From NCBI GenBank assembly GCA_038496445.1, contig JALMLS010000573.1, forward strand, positions 1 to 64,000: a stretch of DNA of 64,000 nt. Reading direction: 5' to 3'. The notes under the pieces were generated by a model that did no database searches, was not told where the DNA came from, and saw nothing but the letters and a program-made list of their open reading frames with translations. The first letter of the stretch is position 1. Each line of letters begins with the position of its first letter. This DNA is from Trichosphaerium sp. ATCC 40318. Taxonomy: Eukaryota; Discosea; Flabellinia; Trichosidae. A program made the translations under genes and the position numbers. This document shows, in pieces, positions 33,668 through 46,213 of the stretch.

Positions 33668-36600
33668 TTAGAGTAAGGCTGGCAGTAATAAAACCCCAAA
33701 GAAATCTAATCCCTTCCAAAAGGGTAGTAGAGGGTCTGGGGTTAAAAAACGACGCGTTGCTACCCCTTCAAAAAAATCAAGCAATCCTAGCACGCCTAAA
33801 TCCACAAAAGTGCGTTTAAACAGTATCATTACAGTATTTGCGCGCAGTTTTTTCACTTTTTGTCTAACGTAGACAGTTTCGTTTACAATTAAACTAAATG
33901 TTCTACTATAGCCTAAGAAAGCGTTCATATCACCAAGTCTGCTAGAAAAGGTGAGCAAAGCAAAAGCACGTAGCAAAGGCAGCACGACTCGTGTACTCGG
34001 TTCAACACCGTCGAAAAAAGGCATACCAACCGCTGCGGCCAAAAAGGGTCGATCAACGCCAACTACAAAAAAATCAACTGCAACAATAAAAAGGACGCCT
34101 ACGCGAACATCACCGCGCAAGGCTAAGACAACAGGCAACGTTTTTCAATCGCCGTCTAGACTTTCTCGAAAGCGTTCAAGAAGCGGCAAAGAGGAAGAAG
34201 ACCAACCGCCAACGCCTGCTCGTACGCCTACGGTTAAAGATACGCCAGTAAGAAAAGCAAAAAAGAGAAGGACATCAGTAACGATTTCTGCAAAGTGCGT
34301 TTTTGATTTTTTGAGCTTTTTCTTCGCCGTGGCTTGTTCATACATCATGAATTACAGCCCTGTATACTTGTATAATATATTATTGTACTGATTTCATTTG
34401 TAGCAATGATCCTATGGACGTTGAAGAAGATACTGTTTCAGGAACAAATAGTGGAAAAAAACCAACAGCCACAGTTTCAAATCCATTTCAAAGACGTCGT
34501 AGCCCTGTCAATACCGTCACAAAGTCTCCACCAAAGAATTACGAAGCTAGCCCTGCTTCTAACAGACCTTATTTAGCAAATAGTCAGGGTAACGTACGTT
34601 AATGAACTTTTCTGCCACGTCAACGTGTTGACGAGTGAGTTTTTTTGAATAAGAATATTCTTGATTTTTTTAACCGCTATTTTTTTTCTGAAAACGAAGT
34701 TGTACTGATTTTTCAGTTACCTTGATATTTTTTTTGTATTTATTTACTTTTATTTAGTCGTTCCAATACTCTACACCTAATAGATCTACAAATGGACTTA
34801 ATACTCTTAATCGTAAGTACTGTACACATTTTTGTTTTTTGACACTTTTTTTCTCATTTTTTTCCTAACATTTTGACATTTAGCTGCTTTGAATACACTT
34901 ACACCGATATCCTTGAATGATCAGAGTACTGGGTTCTCTCCTTTAAGTAACTATAATGCTTCTCCTTATGTGGCTGCTTCAAACACTCCTGAGTATTTAT
35001 TAACGAACTCAGCTGCGGAATCGCCGTATCGTCAACATCGCAACTATTATACAACAAGTACACCAGCACAACGAACAACACCATCTAGAGCACCTCGTCG
35101 TGTCTCTGTAGGACCAATTCCTCCTGGTCCAAGGCCTTTAGGTCTATGGGATGATGTTGGTGAATCAGGGGAGGTATTACGATACGAGCAATTAGATGAG
35201 CCGGAGTTCATTGATTATGGAATGGGCAGCAATGTACATATTTTTTTTTTTTTGATGTCATTAATAGTTTGTCTTTAGATTTCTTGTATCAGTACAATAG
35301 CTGCTGCTGTTATTGGTATTATATTGCTATATTTTATGATATTTATTGTTCGTGGTCCAACATCTCTGAACCCTGTGTACGTACCTTTTTTTTTTTTTTT
35401 TTTTTTTTTGCTGACTCCTTTTCTTCAAAATGTTTTTTGATTTCTTGTTCTCTCATAAATACCTTATGTTTTCTTTCGTGTATTTAAACGTTATTCGAAC
35501 GAGTTGGACTGTATGTTGTAGTTTGTGGAATTAATTTATTTTCTTTAACAGAGTAGCTTTTAATGACATTATACGAACTGGTAACAATAATCGTTTAATG
35601 AAAGTTCGTGATATTATAGCTGGGAAGATGCACCACCAACTTCGTATAGCAAGAGGGAATTATGCATGTACACCTAGTCGTTATAGTCCTGGAGGAGCTT
35701 CAAGTCAATGGGGGATGTCTAAATCACAACTCTTAAAATTTGGAAGTAGTCTAGGATGTACACTTGGTAAAGAATCTTGTGAACGTACGTAATATGAAGA
35801 CCAATTTTTTCTGAGTTTTGTAACCAATTGGTTAAGTTTTTTTTAAAAGTTTTTATGTAAGCCTTACTCTTTGCTTTAGAGGCTTCTTTAGAGGCCTTAG
35901 CTGCTCTTAGTGATATGTCTGATGTTTCTTCTTACTTGGAAGGAGGAGTACTGTATTATTATGTTGGTACTGCTAGCGCTATAATGCCTTTAACTTGCAG
36001 GGTACTGTTGTTTTGAAAATAGTTTTTTGGTCTGATTTTTTGTTTTTAGTGGAATCGGTTTGTTGAGGACAATAAGATGTACTTTTTTGGTGCATTTATT
36101 GTTATTGCTATACTTGGTTACTTCATATCCACGGGTAGACGTAAGAGGCGCATTAATAAAGCAGTTGATGAACTTGTGGCCAAACTAAAGAGAAGGTATG
36201 AAATTCTGAGCCTAACACATTACTTTTGGTTTTTTGGGCTTGAAGCTGAGTTCGCTCCACTGAAAATTTGAGTGTGTTGTTGTTATATCGTTCTTATTTC
36301 TCATAAATAGGTGTATGGATCAAGCACAGAACAGTGAAAGGTATGGAGTGTTAGCTTTGAACTCTTTTATTTTTTTTTTTTCTCTTTTTTTGTCTTTGTG
36401 TTGTCCTTTTTCTTCAGTGTTTTGATATACGATTAGACCATGGATTGCTAAAGAATGGCTTAAAGCTGAATATATGGAAGATAGAGGTGATATAAATGTT
36501 TGGAACAAGGTATGTCACATGCAACAGAAGTTTTTTCGATTGTTTTCACAAAGTGGGTTTCTAAGTTTTTTTCTCTTTAGGCAAACTTTATTATGGAGTC

Positions 36601-36682
36601 TGATCATAGACTTCTTGATGCGCCAAAATTGTATAAAGGAGAAGACTTTCATACTTGGGAATGGGTTGGTGATGCCACATAG
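33668..36682 (+). CDS. inner nuclear membrane protein, MAN1/LEM2/Src1-like (MSC domain)
   Basis: The N-terminal half is nucleoplasmic-type, basic and Ser/Thr-Pro rich (KKRRVATPSKKSS, RTPTRTSPRKAKTTGN, KKRRTSVTISAK), with many potential CDK sites. Two membrane helices follow: IAAAVIGIILLYFMIFIV and FFGAFIVIAILGYFIS. The lumenal loop between them carries VRDIIAGKMHHQLRIARG and conserved Cys. After TM2 comes a winged-helix-like C-terminus (KRRCMDQAQNSE, PWIAKEWLKAEYM, ESDHRLLDAPKLYKGEDF, WEWVGDAT) ending at TAG 36682. This TM-loop-TM-winged-helix order is the Man1-Src1 C-terminal (MSC) architecture. Such proteins tether chromatin and recruit ESCRT for nuclear envelope sealing. A LEM or HeH motif at the N-terminus was not found and may lie in an unplaced first exon. 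Confidence 0.8.
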
Positions 36683-37124
36683 ATAAAATGGTTGTAGCTA
36701 AAACAAGTTCGATTTTAATCAATTACCCATTCAAAAAAAAAAACAAAAGAGGAAAAAAAAAATGGTGATAGTTTTCACAACCTTTCTTGAAGAAAGATTT
36801 AATTTTGAATATTGTAAAAGACTAAAAATCCCCCTTCTTTTGTACTTCAAAACTTTAAACGGGAATGTAAAAACTCACCAAATGTAATTAAACAAACAAA
36901 ACTATTCTTCTTTTTTTTGGAGCAAATTGTTCTTTGTTTTATCATTTAAAGTGTTTCTTGAGTCCGTTTTCCCCAGCTGAAGGTTCTTCTAGAATGGCGC
37001 TACGTATTTTGAGAAACCACGTGTGATAGTAACAACTTTGAAAGACAAAACTTCATTTCATCAAAAAGTTCCAAGTTTGTTTTTATTGCGCTTCTTAGCT
37101 TGTACAATATGATGGTTGTTTGAT
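36683..37124. other. 3' intergenic region between convergent genes
   Basis: AT-rich with long A and T runs; no exon. The 3' untranslated regions of both neighbours. Confidence 0.35.
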
Positions 37125-38015
37125 TTACTCTATTATCATGTATAACTGATAACTTCTCAACATGCCAACCTTATAAACTGCAGTCTGAGGGTTGCTTATG
37201 TTGTTAATATCTGTGAACCAAACTGCCCTACTGTGTTTTCGGTTTTTTGCACATTCCTCTTCTTCTTCGCATGCCTCAATAATTTCTTTTAACTCATTCT
37301 TATTTGCTTGCCTTGTGTCACTGTTTATGTAATTCCAACCAAACCTGGCTTTGTTTGACGCTATTCTTACTTGTTTAATCAAATTTAAGGTTGCTGCAAA
37401 GAAGCAATCATAGCAGGATACTTGACCATTCTTGGGCATGAAGTAATCATTGTTCATACTTTGCCCTTTGCAATTCATGCATTCTATTTGTTTAAATGTA
37501 AGGCTTGATCCATTTTTAATACTAGCAGAAGCACATTTAGAACATGCAAAAATATTGACATAGTCATCTACCATAGAGACAGAATGTCTTCTCTCACTAA
37601 GCTGACATTTGAGGGATCCTAAGCCTACGGATGTACAAAAGGCATCTAAATAGGTGCTGAAGAGTTGCCATAAACTATCTGTCATTAACTCAACTTCATA
37701 ATCTCTAAGCAACAAGATCTTGACTTGATCTTTGAGCACATGACGAATGAGCTGTTTCTTCATATTCACATCAAAGCAGTATATCTGTATTATCGCGACT
37801 TCCTTCAAAATATGTGTTCCAGTCTCGGGAATGGTTTTGAGACGTTGGTATAATGATTTAGATGTCATTTTCAAGTCATTGACACTCCTAAAGTCGAGAT
37901 AAAGAGACTCTGTAATAATATCGCTTAGATTGTCGTTACAGAGCGCTAACATACTTGCGCACGCTGTATCGGTGCGTGTTGGATCTGTAGAGAGATGCTT
38001 GTGGTAGCTTGCCAT
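37125..38015 (-). CDS. intronless unknown protein with Cys-pair (zinc-ribbon-like) region
   Basis: One uninterrupted frame of 296 residues if the ATG at 38015 is used (MASYHKHLSTDPTR); the frame is open six codons further upstream without an ATG. Residues around 40-75 (ITESLYLDFRSVNDLKMTSK) look like an F-box-type helical motif. The centre has three CxxC pairs: ACSKCAS, ECMNCKG and SCYDCFF, which could bind zinc. The C-terminal third has an acidic patch (EEEEECAKN). No signal or membrane segment. Intronless structure plus an F-box-like start is common for genes shared with giant viruses, but I cannot name a relative. Confidence 0.6.
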   Translation of the reverse strand: MASYHKHLSTDPTRTDTACASMLALCNDNLSDIITESLYLDFRSVNDLKMTSKSLYQRLKTIPETGTHILKEVAIIQIYCFDVNMKKQLIRHVLKDQVKILLLRDYEVELMTDSLWQLFSTYLDAFCTSVGLGSLKCQLSERRHSVSMVDDYVNIFACSKCASASIKNGSSLTFKQIECMNCKGQSMNNDYFMPKNGQVSCYDCFFAATLNLIKQVRIASNKARFGWNYINSDTRQANKNELKEIIEACEEEEECAKNRKHSRAVWFTDINNISNPQTAVYKVGMLRSYQLYMIIE

Positions 38016-38109
38016 GTTGCAATCAGATTCCAAGCTAAAGAAAAATGCTATGACTTAATTTACAATCACTGAACTTATTTTGTTAAGCTACTCAACTTCA
38101 AACCTGCAC

Positions 38110-40312
38110 ATGTTATCTGCGGCAACAATAAATGCTTCAGCATATTGTTGTACAAAGAAGGTGTATTTACGGCGTCAGAAGCGATATATTCCTACACAAA
38201 CATCCACTGATGCTCTAGAAAGAGTTAATGCGTGGTCTTCTAAGACGGAACCACGTTTGGCTGAATTATGTACGTGAAATGCAGCCTGGATGGCACTGTT
38301 TTTTTTTTAACGCAAGCAATGAATTTAGGGCCTGAGAAAGTACCAAAAGGTCAAATCATAACAAAGAAGTTAGATAACCCAGCAAAACTTTATAGAGGTA
38401 CCAATCTTTTGAACACGTGAACTCACAAAAGCACTAAACTCAGCCATTTTTTGAAAAGTGTGGAAGGCCTTTTGTTAATTCATTTCAGGCTTTCTCAGGC
38501 TGACTTCAACTCCTGAGTACTACAATAAAAACTTTGCTCAAAGATCCATATTCCGTTATCAAAGGTACATCTGCATTATTAGAATGCAGCGATTAACGTG
38601 CTTAAGAAACTAACATGTAGTATTTGTTAAAAGGTTTTTGACTCTAGCAAAAGAGCTTTCTGAGTCTGGGAGAAACCCAAGTGAGCTTGTACCTACACGT
38701 GATATATCATTAGCGTGGGCAGTTCATATGCAAACACCTCAACGATATGCAACAGAGACAAAAGTACTTAGTACAGCAAAATTGTAGTTCTTTTAACTAG
38801 TTATTTTTCTTCTTTAGGGTGCTTTTGGTGAGCACTTAGGGAACTGGTACTACCATCAAAATTTGCGCCTATTGGATTATAAGTATAAAAATGATGACAC
38901 GGTGATTAACAAGGCATCAAAGCACTTAGAAAGATGGAAAGAGCGATATGAGAAGACAGCAGCACTTTGGGTAACTTTGCGTCTTTTACGAATGCTAGCA
39001 ATGAACTTTGCTGTCCAAAAGCTTTTACTAGCGTTGTCTATTGACGTCGTGTATCTCAAAAAAGCCACAAACACTGATGTCATTGACATTCGAAACAAGA
39101 AGAGCAAATTAAAACATATCTTCTCTGTCTTTTTTTATTTTTCAATTCTGTTTACAAGTTGGTAACCTCCTCTTTCTTTAGCAAGAAAAATTTGACGAAG
39201 AATACTTAATGAAAGAAAAGACAACATTTGAGATATTCATAGATAATTTTAAACGTGTTCAATCCGAATGTCCTAAAATAGATGATCAATTCAAAGACTT
39301 GGAATTACTTCAACTTTTTGGTACATATACCGCTACAGTAATGACAATTGTTCTGTAACACGATCCCCTAGTAAATCACCAAAGGTTTGGCAAGAGGATT
39401 CTTGAACTTGGGACGTTAAAAAACTCTTACTTTGATCAAGCTAGTGAAGAGTATAATAAGTTCCATGCTATCCTAAAAGAAAACAAAATGTCAGAAGGCT
39501 TCGGTACTAGTATATGTGTACCAACCCTACAAATTGATTTGGCTTGGCACGCTCATATGTTGAGGTACGAAAACGGACACGCCTAGATGTTAAACTCAAG
39601 CTCTTGTCTTGTTAGATAAGCTTATTTGAATTAATCTAGAATTTCTTTCATTGATATGATCTTTGCATTACTGATGCTCATCTTGCTAATGTTGTTTATT
39701 TACTTAGTCCCAATGACTATATTGATGATTGTATGGATATACACGGTCGCTTGATTCATCATAATACACAGCTTGATGACTCTATTTTAAAAAGTAGTCT
39801 CCTAAAGACAGCATCAACTTATGAATCAAAATACGGACGTCCATATATAAAAAGAGGAAAAAAGAAAGATTACAGTGCCAGTAAAAAAAGTGCTCTTGGT
39901 TGTGCCTCTTGTGATTTCGGAAGTGAAGATTTTCATCAAGTATGGCAACAGAATCTATCTCAAAATATAAAAATCGTTTTTTGGTTGTATACTGAACAAT
40001 CGTTAACGTGTTGTTCTTAGGGATTGTTCCATAGTACAGACGACCCATCTGACATTCCTACTACTATGCCAAACGAATATGATGAAGTTGTTGGTGTTGA
40101 ATACCCGCAAGAGACTAATGTGTATACAAACAATATAATTCAAGATCTATTGTATGCTTGCCAATGCAAAAAGGTATTTTTAACACTTACGTAGTTTTGG
40201 TGATGATAGCATCTTTGGCAGTGATAGCGGGGATAGCTGCGATAGCAGCGATAGCGGTGATGGCGGTGATGGAAGTAGTTGTGGAAGTAGCTGTGGTGGT
40301 TGTGGTGGATAG
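38110..40312 (+). CDS. GRDP / DUF1399-family protein with Gly/Ser-rich tail
   Basis: ATG 38110 opens MLSAATINASAYCCTKKVYL. Two copies of the family hallmark are visible: ELVPTRDISLAWAVHMQTP and CVPTLQIDLAWHAHML, which match the P-T-x-x-I-D-L-x-W-H-x-H signature of glycine-rich-domain proteins. Other blocks are GEHLGNWYYHQNLRLLDY, DPLVNHQRFGKRILELG and KYGRPYIKRGKKKDYS. The end is Gly/Ser/Cys-rich (GDGGDGSSCGSSCGGCGG) and stops at TAG 40312. Plant GRDP proteins are linked to stress and auxin responses, while fungal and protist members are unstudied. The last splice junction, near 40173-40195, does not keep frame with ordinary sites and would need a 21-base intron or a slip. Confidence 0.72.
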
Positions 40313-40670
40313 AAATAAACCAACAAAGTGAAAGAAATAGTACCTCAACGCAAAGAAAATCTCACTACCAAGTATCTGCCCTTTATTTGAGGTTACTGTA
40401 CTTAACCCTCCTGGACTACTTATCCATGCGGAGTGGACGCTACATAATCATAAGGGAAAGAAAACGCGAGTGTGTGATTACTTGGTTGTCACAGATGTTG
40501 TAGGTTGATACAAGTACAGCTAAGGTCACAAAGCAATTGCATCGAAACAATTTTTTCCGCTACTCTTCAAACGTTTGTCAATACTCTCACCGGTGTATAT
40601 TTTATCCTTTCTAAAGACTGTGTACAACAGGTAACGAGCAACCGACAGAACTTAATTTTTTGTAAAAGGT
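40313..40670. other. 3' intergenic region between convergent genes
   Basis: A plus-strand frame continues to 40503 out of the Gly-rich repeat, but it is a shifted reading of that repeat. Nothing else seen. Confidence 0.35.
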
Positions 40671-42205
40671 CTATTCTTTAACATCAATATGTGCAACTCT
40701 TGGAATGTACATGAAGCGCTCAAGAACAGATGTGTACGCTGGCTTATCAAAGTAAGTATCTGGCGCAGACCAATAGCTAGCGTATAGTGGCATAGGTGGT
40801 GAGGGACATTGAGAAGTGAAAGTGAACCTAGAAGAATGTTAAGTTGGAGTTAACAGCAAAGATTTGAGAAAAAAAAGAGAATTTCTTTTTTACAGAAACG
40901 ATGACGTACTGATGTACTAGTTTTTTGTCTATTGAGAAAGATACACTAGTAGGAGATAGAATAATATCATAGTCTTCTACACCATTCGCAAGGTTTTGAG
41001 TTGTTGTTGTATTCGTAAAATGACAAACATTTCCAGCCTTATCTTTTATCCTAATAACACCAACAAACGCTTCGTTGTTTGACGGGCTAGGACTTCATAA
41101 AATGGGTTAGAAAAGTAATCAATGATGTCTCAAGATAGACTTACGTTAGTATCCATTGAATACTACCTTTACACTATGAGGAGAATTAGACAAGAACAGG
41201 TAAGGGATTCACTTACGTCCGAGCAAGAAATTGTATTATCCAAGGTGAAGATATCTTGAGAATGCTCCACAGCCTTATTATTATCATCATGCGCTGCATG
41301 TACACTCCAAATATAAGATCCAGTACAATGAGCATGTCCAGTTTGGATATTCATTGCGTGAAAGTTCGCTGGTTTGGCATAGCAGTTATCCGCTTGAGCG
41401 CCTGTTCAAAAAGAAAAAAAAGTTAAGAACGTTTCAAGAAATAAGATTCTTACCTCTACAAATACAGTCATCGCACTTGCTCGAAGAAATGGATAGTCCG
41501 TTAGGTGTAACTTTACATCCAGTAGAGCTCAAAAAGTAACGGCAATCGCTTGAACACGCGTCGAAAACGTGCCATTCATCAACGCTTTGACAACTCGAAG
41601 TACTGTTGAAAGTGTAGACGAACGCTTTTGTTGGGCACGTGAAATCCTTTGTACAACCTTGTTCGCTACAATAAGGACACATATTACCTGCGAGGTGGCA
41701 GTCATGATCATTCACGCACTAATAGACGAGTTAGAAGGTCAGTAGCTGTAGACTTTGCGTTATTTTTTCTTTCTCTTACCAACTTGTTCTCACAAGCAGC
41801 AACGGTACATAGATTATCCCTGCAGTACTTACAAGCATTATTTTGATCACAGTCAGTATCCTAAACGTTCAAAATTAACATAATCTTTTTCCTAAGTAAG
41901 CTTACCGCATCACAACGTCCATAACACTTAGCTCCATATGTACATAACCCTTTAGGTGAAAAAAAGTTAACGACCACCAGGCAAGCATTGTTTTACCTTT
42001 TGACCAGTTGTTTTGGTATAACGGAAAGCACCTTGTACAGTCTGAGGATGTACAGTCGTTATTACCGTATGGACACTAAAAAGACAAAAAGGTAAGAAAA
42101 GTCACGTGATTGTTAACCTCATCTTACTTTTTCGTTACAATCAGCAGCTATAGTGAATACCACAACATAGGCGCATAGTAAAATAAAGAGACGTGAAGCT
42201 GTCAT
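40671..42205 (-). CDS. secreted Cys-rich protein
   Basis: ATG at 42205 gives a signal peptide (MTASRLFILLCAYVVVFT) followed by IAADCNEK. Successive exons are packed with Cys (CTSSDCTRCFP, CYGRCDADTDCDQNNACKYC, CPYCSEQGCTKDFTCP, CDDCICRG), with spacing like EGF/PSI or laminin-type knots. The C-terminal half is a separate beta-rich domain (HCTGSYIWSVHAAHDD, GNVCHFTNTTTT, SFSIDKKLVHQYVIVS) ending ARVAHIDVKE-like before TAG at 40673-40671. An extracellular or vesicle-lumen role such as adhesion or a cyst-wall component is plausible. The family is not recognised. Confidence 0.7.
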
Positions 42206-42275
42206 TGGCACTCTGGTTTTCAAAAAAAAGAGAACGCTCTTGACTTACAGTTCAATCTATTCCACCAAACAAAAA

Positions 42276-43192
42276 ATGCTCAGACGCCTTTGTATCTTTG
42301 CGCTTAGCGTAATTACTTTGTTTATAGTCCCATATGCATGTACGTATCATCTAGAAACATAATAAAACAAAACTTTATGCACGTGATCGGAAACGCGTTT
42401 CTGCGCGTCGAAAATCAAAAGAACGCTTTTAACTCTTTAACACGTAACTTTGGCGAAAGAAATCTCCGCTTAATATCTTTTACGCATTCATACCGTTATA
42501 AGGGTGGTGCTTTAAACCTTTTAGTAAATATCTCAATAACCACGTCACAGATTTTGAAAAGATGAAATTGTTTCACTTTGCGATTTTTTTTAAACTTTTT
42601 TCCAGTATGTCAAATGGGTATAAGAAAAGGACAAACTCTTGGAGAAGCACATGGCCGTATAGCCCGGTTAACTGATGAAATGAACGAAAAAACAGACGAG
42701 CTAATTTTTGGAAAGTCTTTCGGTGAGATAACCAAGGATGAGTTCTATCCTCTTTTGAAAACATGGAATAATGAGTTGGAGGAGTTTACAAAAGAAGTAA
42801 GTAGTATGTTATTGTCTTCGTTTTAGTTACATTCTTGTAGACTATAATGGGATGGGAAGAACCTGATGAAGATGATATGGCTATAAGAGTTCGTATGTGT
42901 GTTAAGTTGATGTATAGAATAAAGTCTTGCGAGCACGTGATGAAGGAATGTGGATCTTTTTGTGAAATAATGAATAGGTACTTTTTTCTCTTTTTTTTTG
43001 ATTTGTTATCACGTGATTTGCAGTTAACTAACACGTGAGTTTAGCCAAAAATTGGATATTTGTACAGAGCAGAAGCGTGGTATGAAGAGTTTATACATGA
43101 GATCATCGTGTAGTGATTATGAGAAGATTATGAAAGATAATCAAAGCAAAGCAGCCGCTGCAGAAGCCTTAAACCCAAAAACAGAGCTATAA
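42276..43192 (+). CDS. small secreted helical protein
   Basis: ATG 42276 lies 70 bases from the ATG of the divergent Cys-rich gene, so both share one promoter region. Exon 1 encodes a signal peptide (MLRRLCIFALSVITLFIVPY). Later exons give LCQMGIRKGQTLGEAHGR, DEMNEKTDELIFGKSFGE, MGWEEPDEDDMAIRVRMC and KRGMKSLYMRSS, ending KAAAAEALNPKTEL with TAA at 43192. Mostly charged helices with five or six Cys. Frame is kept at the joins I checked. The function is unknown. Confidence 0.62.
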
Positions 43193-43940
43193 AACACATG
43201 TCCATGTATCAAAACCATGCCTTAATAAAAAAACTGAAACCACTTGATAGAGGACTTCGATAAATAATTGAGCCAATAATCTCTTTGTAGAATTCCTACG
43301 AGTCATCCGTTACTATTAACAATATAGTTGTAGATTCTAAAAGCGTGCACATTAATGGTGGGTCTTTGCTTAGCAAAGTGATAATCCATTGTTTTAGAAG
43401 TAATAGGTTGCTCTCCTGTTACACGAGAATCTTTAAGAACTTTAAGGCAAAGATACGATTCACAACCAAATTAAACCGCTTTTCTATTGAAATAGAAGAC
43501 TTACATCAAGTCTTTTTTATGGAAAGACGGTAATGTTTTAGTGGCTTGTTTCATGGTATCCTGCGTTTGGCACAATCTTGAACAAAGAAGCACGTTTGAT
43601 ACGAAAGCTATTCGTTTGTACCTTTGTGTGCCGTTTAGTGCTAAATACTGAGAATAAATTAAGTGTTGCCTTATGTTAAGGCAGCACAAACAGATTGGAG
43701 TGGGCGAATAGATAGTTGCGTTTTTTTACACTCACACGTGATTATTGAAGCGTAAGAGGGTATTTGAATAATCATCACCGCGTTTAAACGTAGTTTAATC
43801 GCATGTTTAGATAAATAGGGTAAACAAGTTATGAAAGCATTGGAGAAGCGTAAAAAAAGTAAGACATTGTCCTGGCGTCTTATCCAAGATGCTTTACAAT
43901 AAGTTTGCTCATATCTTGACTTACAGGTTGTTGCCGTGGT
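43193..43940. other. intergenic, no gene seen
   Basis: About 750 bases without a supported exon. It includes the promoter of the fucosyltransferase gene; CACGTG sits at about 43735. Confidence 0.35.
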
Positions 43941-46213
43941 ATGCTATCTCGCTATCAATGTATTATGGTAGTTGGATGTGTTTTGGTAGCATTACTTCGC
44001 ATATTGTTTTATTTCTCACAAAATCACGTGGCTGTGATAGAGCTGTTAGAAACAGAAGCAGTACGCACCTTATTTTTGTTTCACTATGCAAGTCTTTACC
44101 TAAAGAAGGTAGAACCAGCCATCTCTTCGACTACAGGAGATGTCCACAGAAATCAGGTCAATTATAAAGTTGTGAACACACGTACAAGACCTCCTATTAC
44201 AAAGCATAAGGCCTCACCAACAACAATACTAACAACAGCACCTACTACAATACCTACCCAAACTCAGTCTACAAACGCACCAATACCTCCACCGACTTTT
44301 TCTCCAACAAATTATCCAGTTCCTCCACCAACACTTTCACCAACAAACTCACCAATACCTCATCCTACCTTTTCTCCTGTTAATTCTCTAGTGCCACCAC
44401 CAACTGCTCCTACAAACTTTGATCCTTGGTTCCCCGAATCTGAACTCGGACCTGTACTCAAACTTCTATTGACTCACTGTTTATTGTTTTCCGCAGAGTA
44501 TTATTCCACATGTTGAAGGACGATATTGTAGAGAAGATATGCCTGAAGTAGGAATTGAAAGTGAGGCATCATGTTACGCGTATAAAGCATGGAACTACAT
44601 GCACCCACGTTGTGTTAATGTGCAAGAATCTGAGGAGTTTTTTTCAAATATTTACAGGTACTCCTTTCTTTTTAGTTATACCTAAACCTATGTTAACGCT
44701 TTTGAAAAAGGAGTTTTGAAGAACCACAAAGTAGAGATTGTAGCGATTCAGGAACAAAAGTAATGTTATACTATCCTCCTACAGTGTACGTAAAGAAAAC
44801 ATGAAATCCTATTTTATTCTTATTTTCATTTATTCTAGTGCTTGCGGATTTGGCTGTGAAATCTCTTACATATCAAATGCATTTCATTTAGCACTAAGAA
44901 CAAATTATACTTTAGTACTTGTACCTTTTGAAACTACATGGGATGTACGCTATCACATGAAAAATACACAAAACCAACACAACAAAACTCTTACTTTTAT
45001 TTTGTAGCATTGGAATGTATCTTATTGTAATAGACGAGAATTAGATTGTTTTTTTAAACCACTTGTTAACAGAAACTTATGTAACACTTCAGAGATATGG
45101 AATACTGAACAAGTACGAATGTTTTGGGTTCATATTCTTAAGAATAAAATGAGAAAGATAACAAAATGTCAACTTATTCTGTGTAGATGGTTCCACGACA
45201 TCCACACGTATATGTTAATACAACAGCGAAATATAATTACCAATACGATGCAATAATACCTCACATTAAAAATGAAACACATGTTTGGCTAGACAAAGAA
45301 TACGTAAACAACTCTTTGTTGACTTTAAAAACCGTATGTTTAGGAAGGTCTCATTCTTACAGGAATATTCCAAGAATATCACAAGTACATTAGGTAATAC
45401 ATCACATTCTTACTAATTACACTCCTCTGACTTGGATACTATAGGCTAAAGGCTGTGATTCTTAAATATCTTCTAAGACCAGGACCTGAATTGAAAGAGT
45501 TCATACAAAAAGAGAAGAAAAGATTAAACTTTGCTGAGCTTTCACAGGATCCTATTATTGTTGTACACGTCCGACGAGGTGATTCTTATTACAACAAAGG
45601 AAGAAAAATGCTTGAACTTAGTGGTAAAAACTAACCGATTTTGTGATACCATCCGTTGAGACTAAAAGCTACTCTAAGATTACATGCCACATGCTAAGAA
45701 GTTTGGTGAGATTTATGGTTCCAAAACGATTTACTTGCTCACTGTACTTTTGGTTCAGTTGATGATGCTGTATTGTTAATGGCTCTATAGGCTTCAAGAA
45801 GGATTGTTAGTCAAACTTCAGATTATCCAGAATGGAATTGGATGTACGCCGATATAAAGTATTTATGGGATGGTACAATATTTAGTATTTTTTGTTTTTT
45901 GGTTCTTTTCGTCTTTGTTACCTGACTGTGTTCTTAGATGGCCATAAAACTGGCGATGGTGATTCAAAAGAATCAAGCCTATCAACATTTGCGTCATTGT
46001 TAATAGCAGGCGAATGTGATATGTTTGTAGGCACTCATCATTCCAATTTTGGAATTATAGTGCGAATGTTACAAGTTCGAAAAAATCGATTTTTTTTGTT
46101 ATTTTACACATTCCTAGATAGGTAACAATCGTGGACTTATACAACCTCATAAGTTGATTACAGGCAATGATTGGGAACAAGGGAAAGAACCAAAAGAAAG
46201 TTCACGCCGTTAG
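43941..46213 (+). CDS. FUT8-like (GT23) alpha-1,6-fucosyltransferase
   Basis: Type II membrane protein: a short tail, a signal anchor (CIMVVGCVLVALLRILFYF), then a Thr/Pro stem (PIPPPTFSPTN repeats) and the catalytic domain. Catalytic exons give YCREDMPEVGIESEASCYAY, CGFGCEISYISNAFHLALR, HVYVNTTAKYNYQYDAIIPH, GLILTGIFQEYHKYIR, then VVHVRRGDSYYN (the Arg-Arg motif that holds the GDP-fucose phosphates), DYMPHAKKFGEIYGSKTIYL, QTSDYPEWNWMYADI and LLIAGECDMFVGTHHSN. It ends KEPKESSRR at TAG 46213. Golgi addition of fucose to N-glycan cores is the expected role. A 40-base intron at about 45311-45350 is the shortest one that I can support. The 3' exon and parts of others recur downstream (see duplications). 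Confidence 0.82.

Noticed and set aside
40195-40312. Hydrophobic Val/Ala/Ile frame over the Gly/Ser repeat
   Set aside because: It is the shifted reading of the GGT/AGC-type repeat; the Gly/Ser/Cys frame fits the known tail of the GRDP family.
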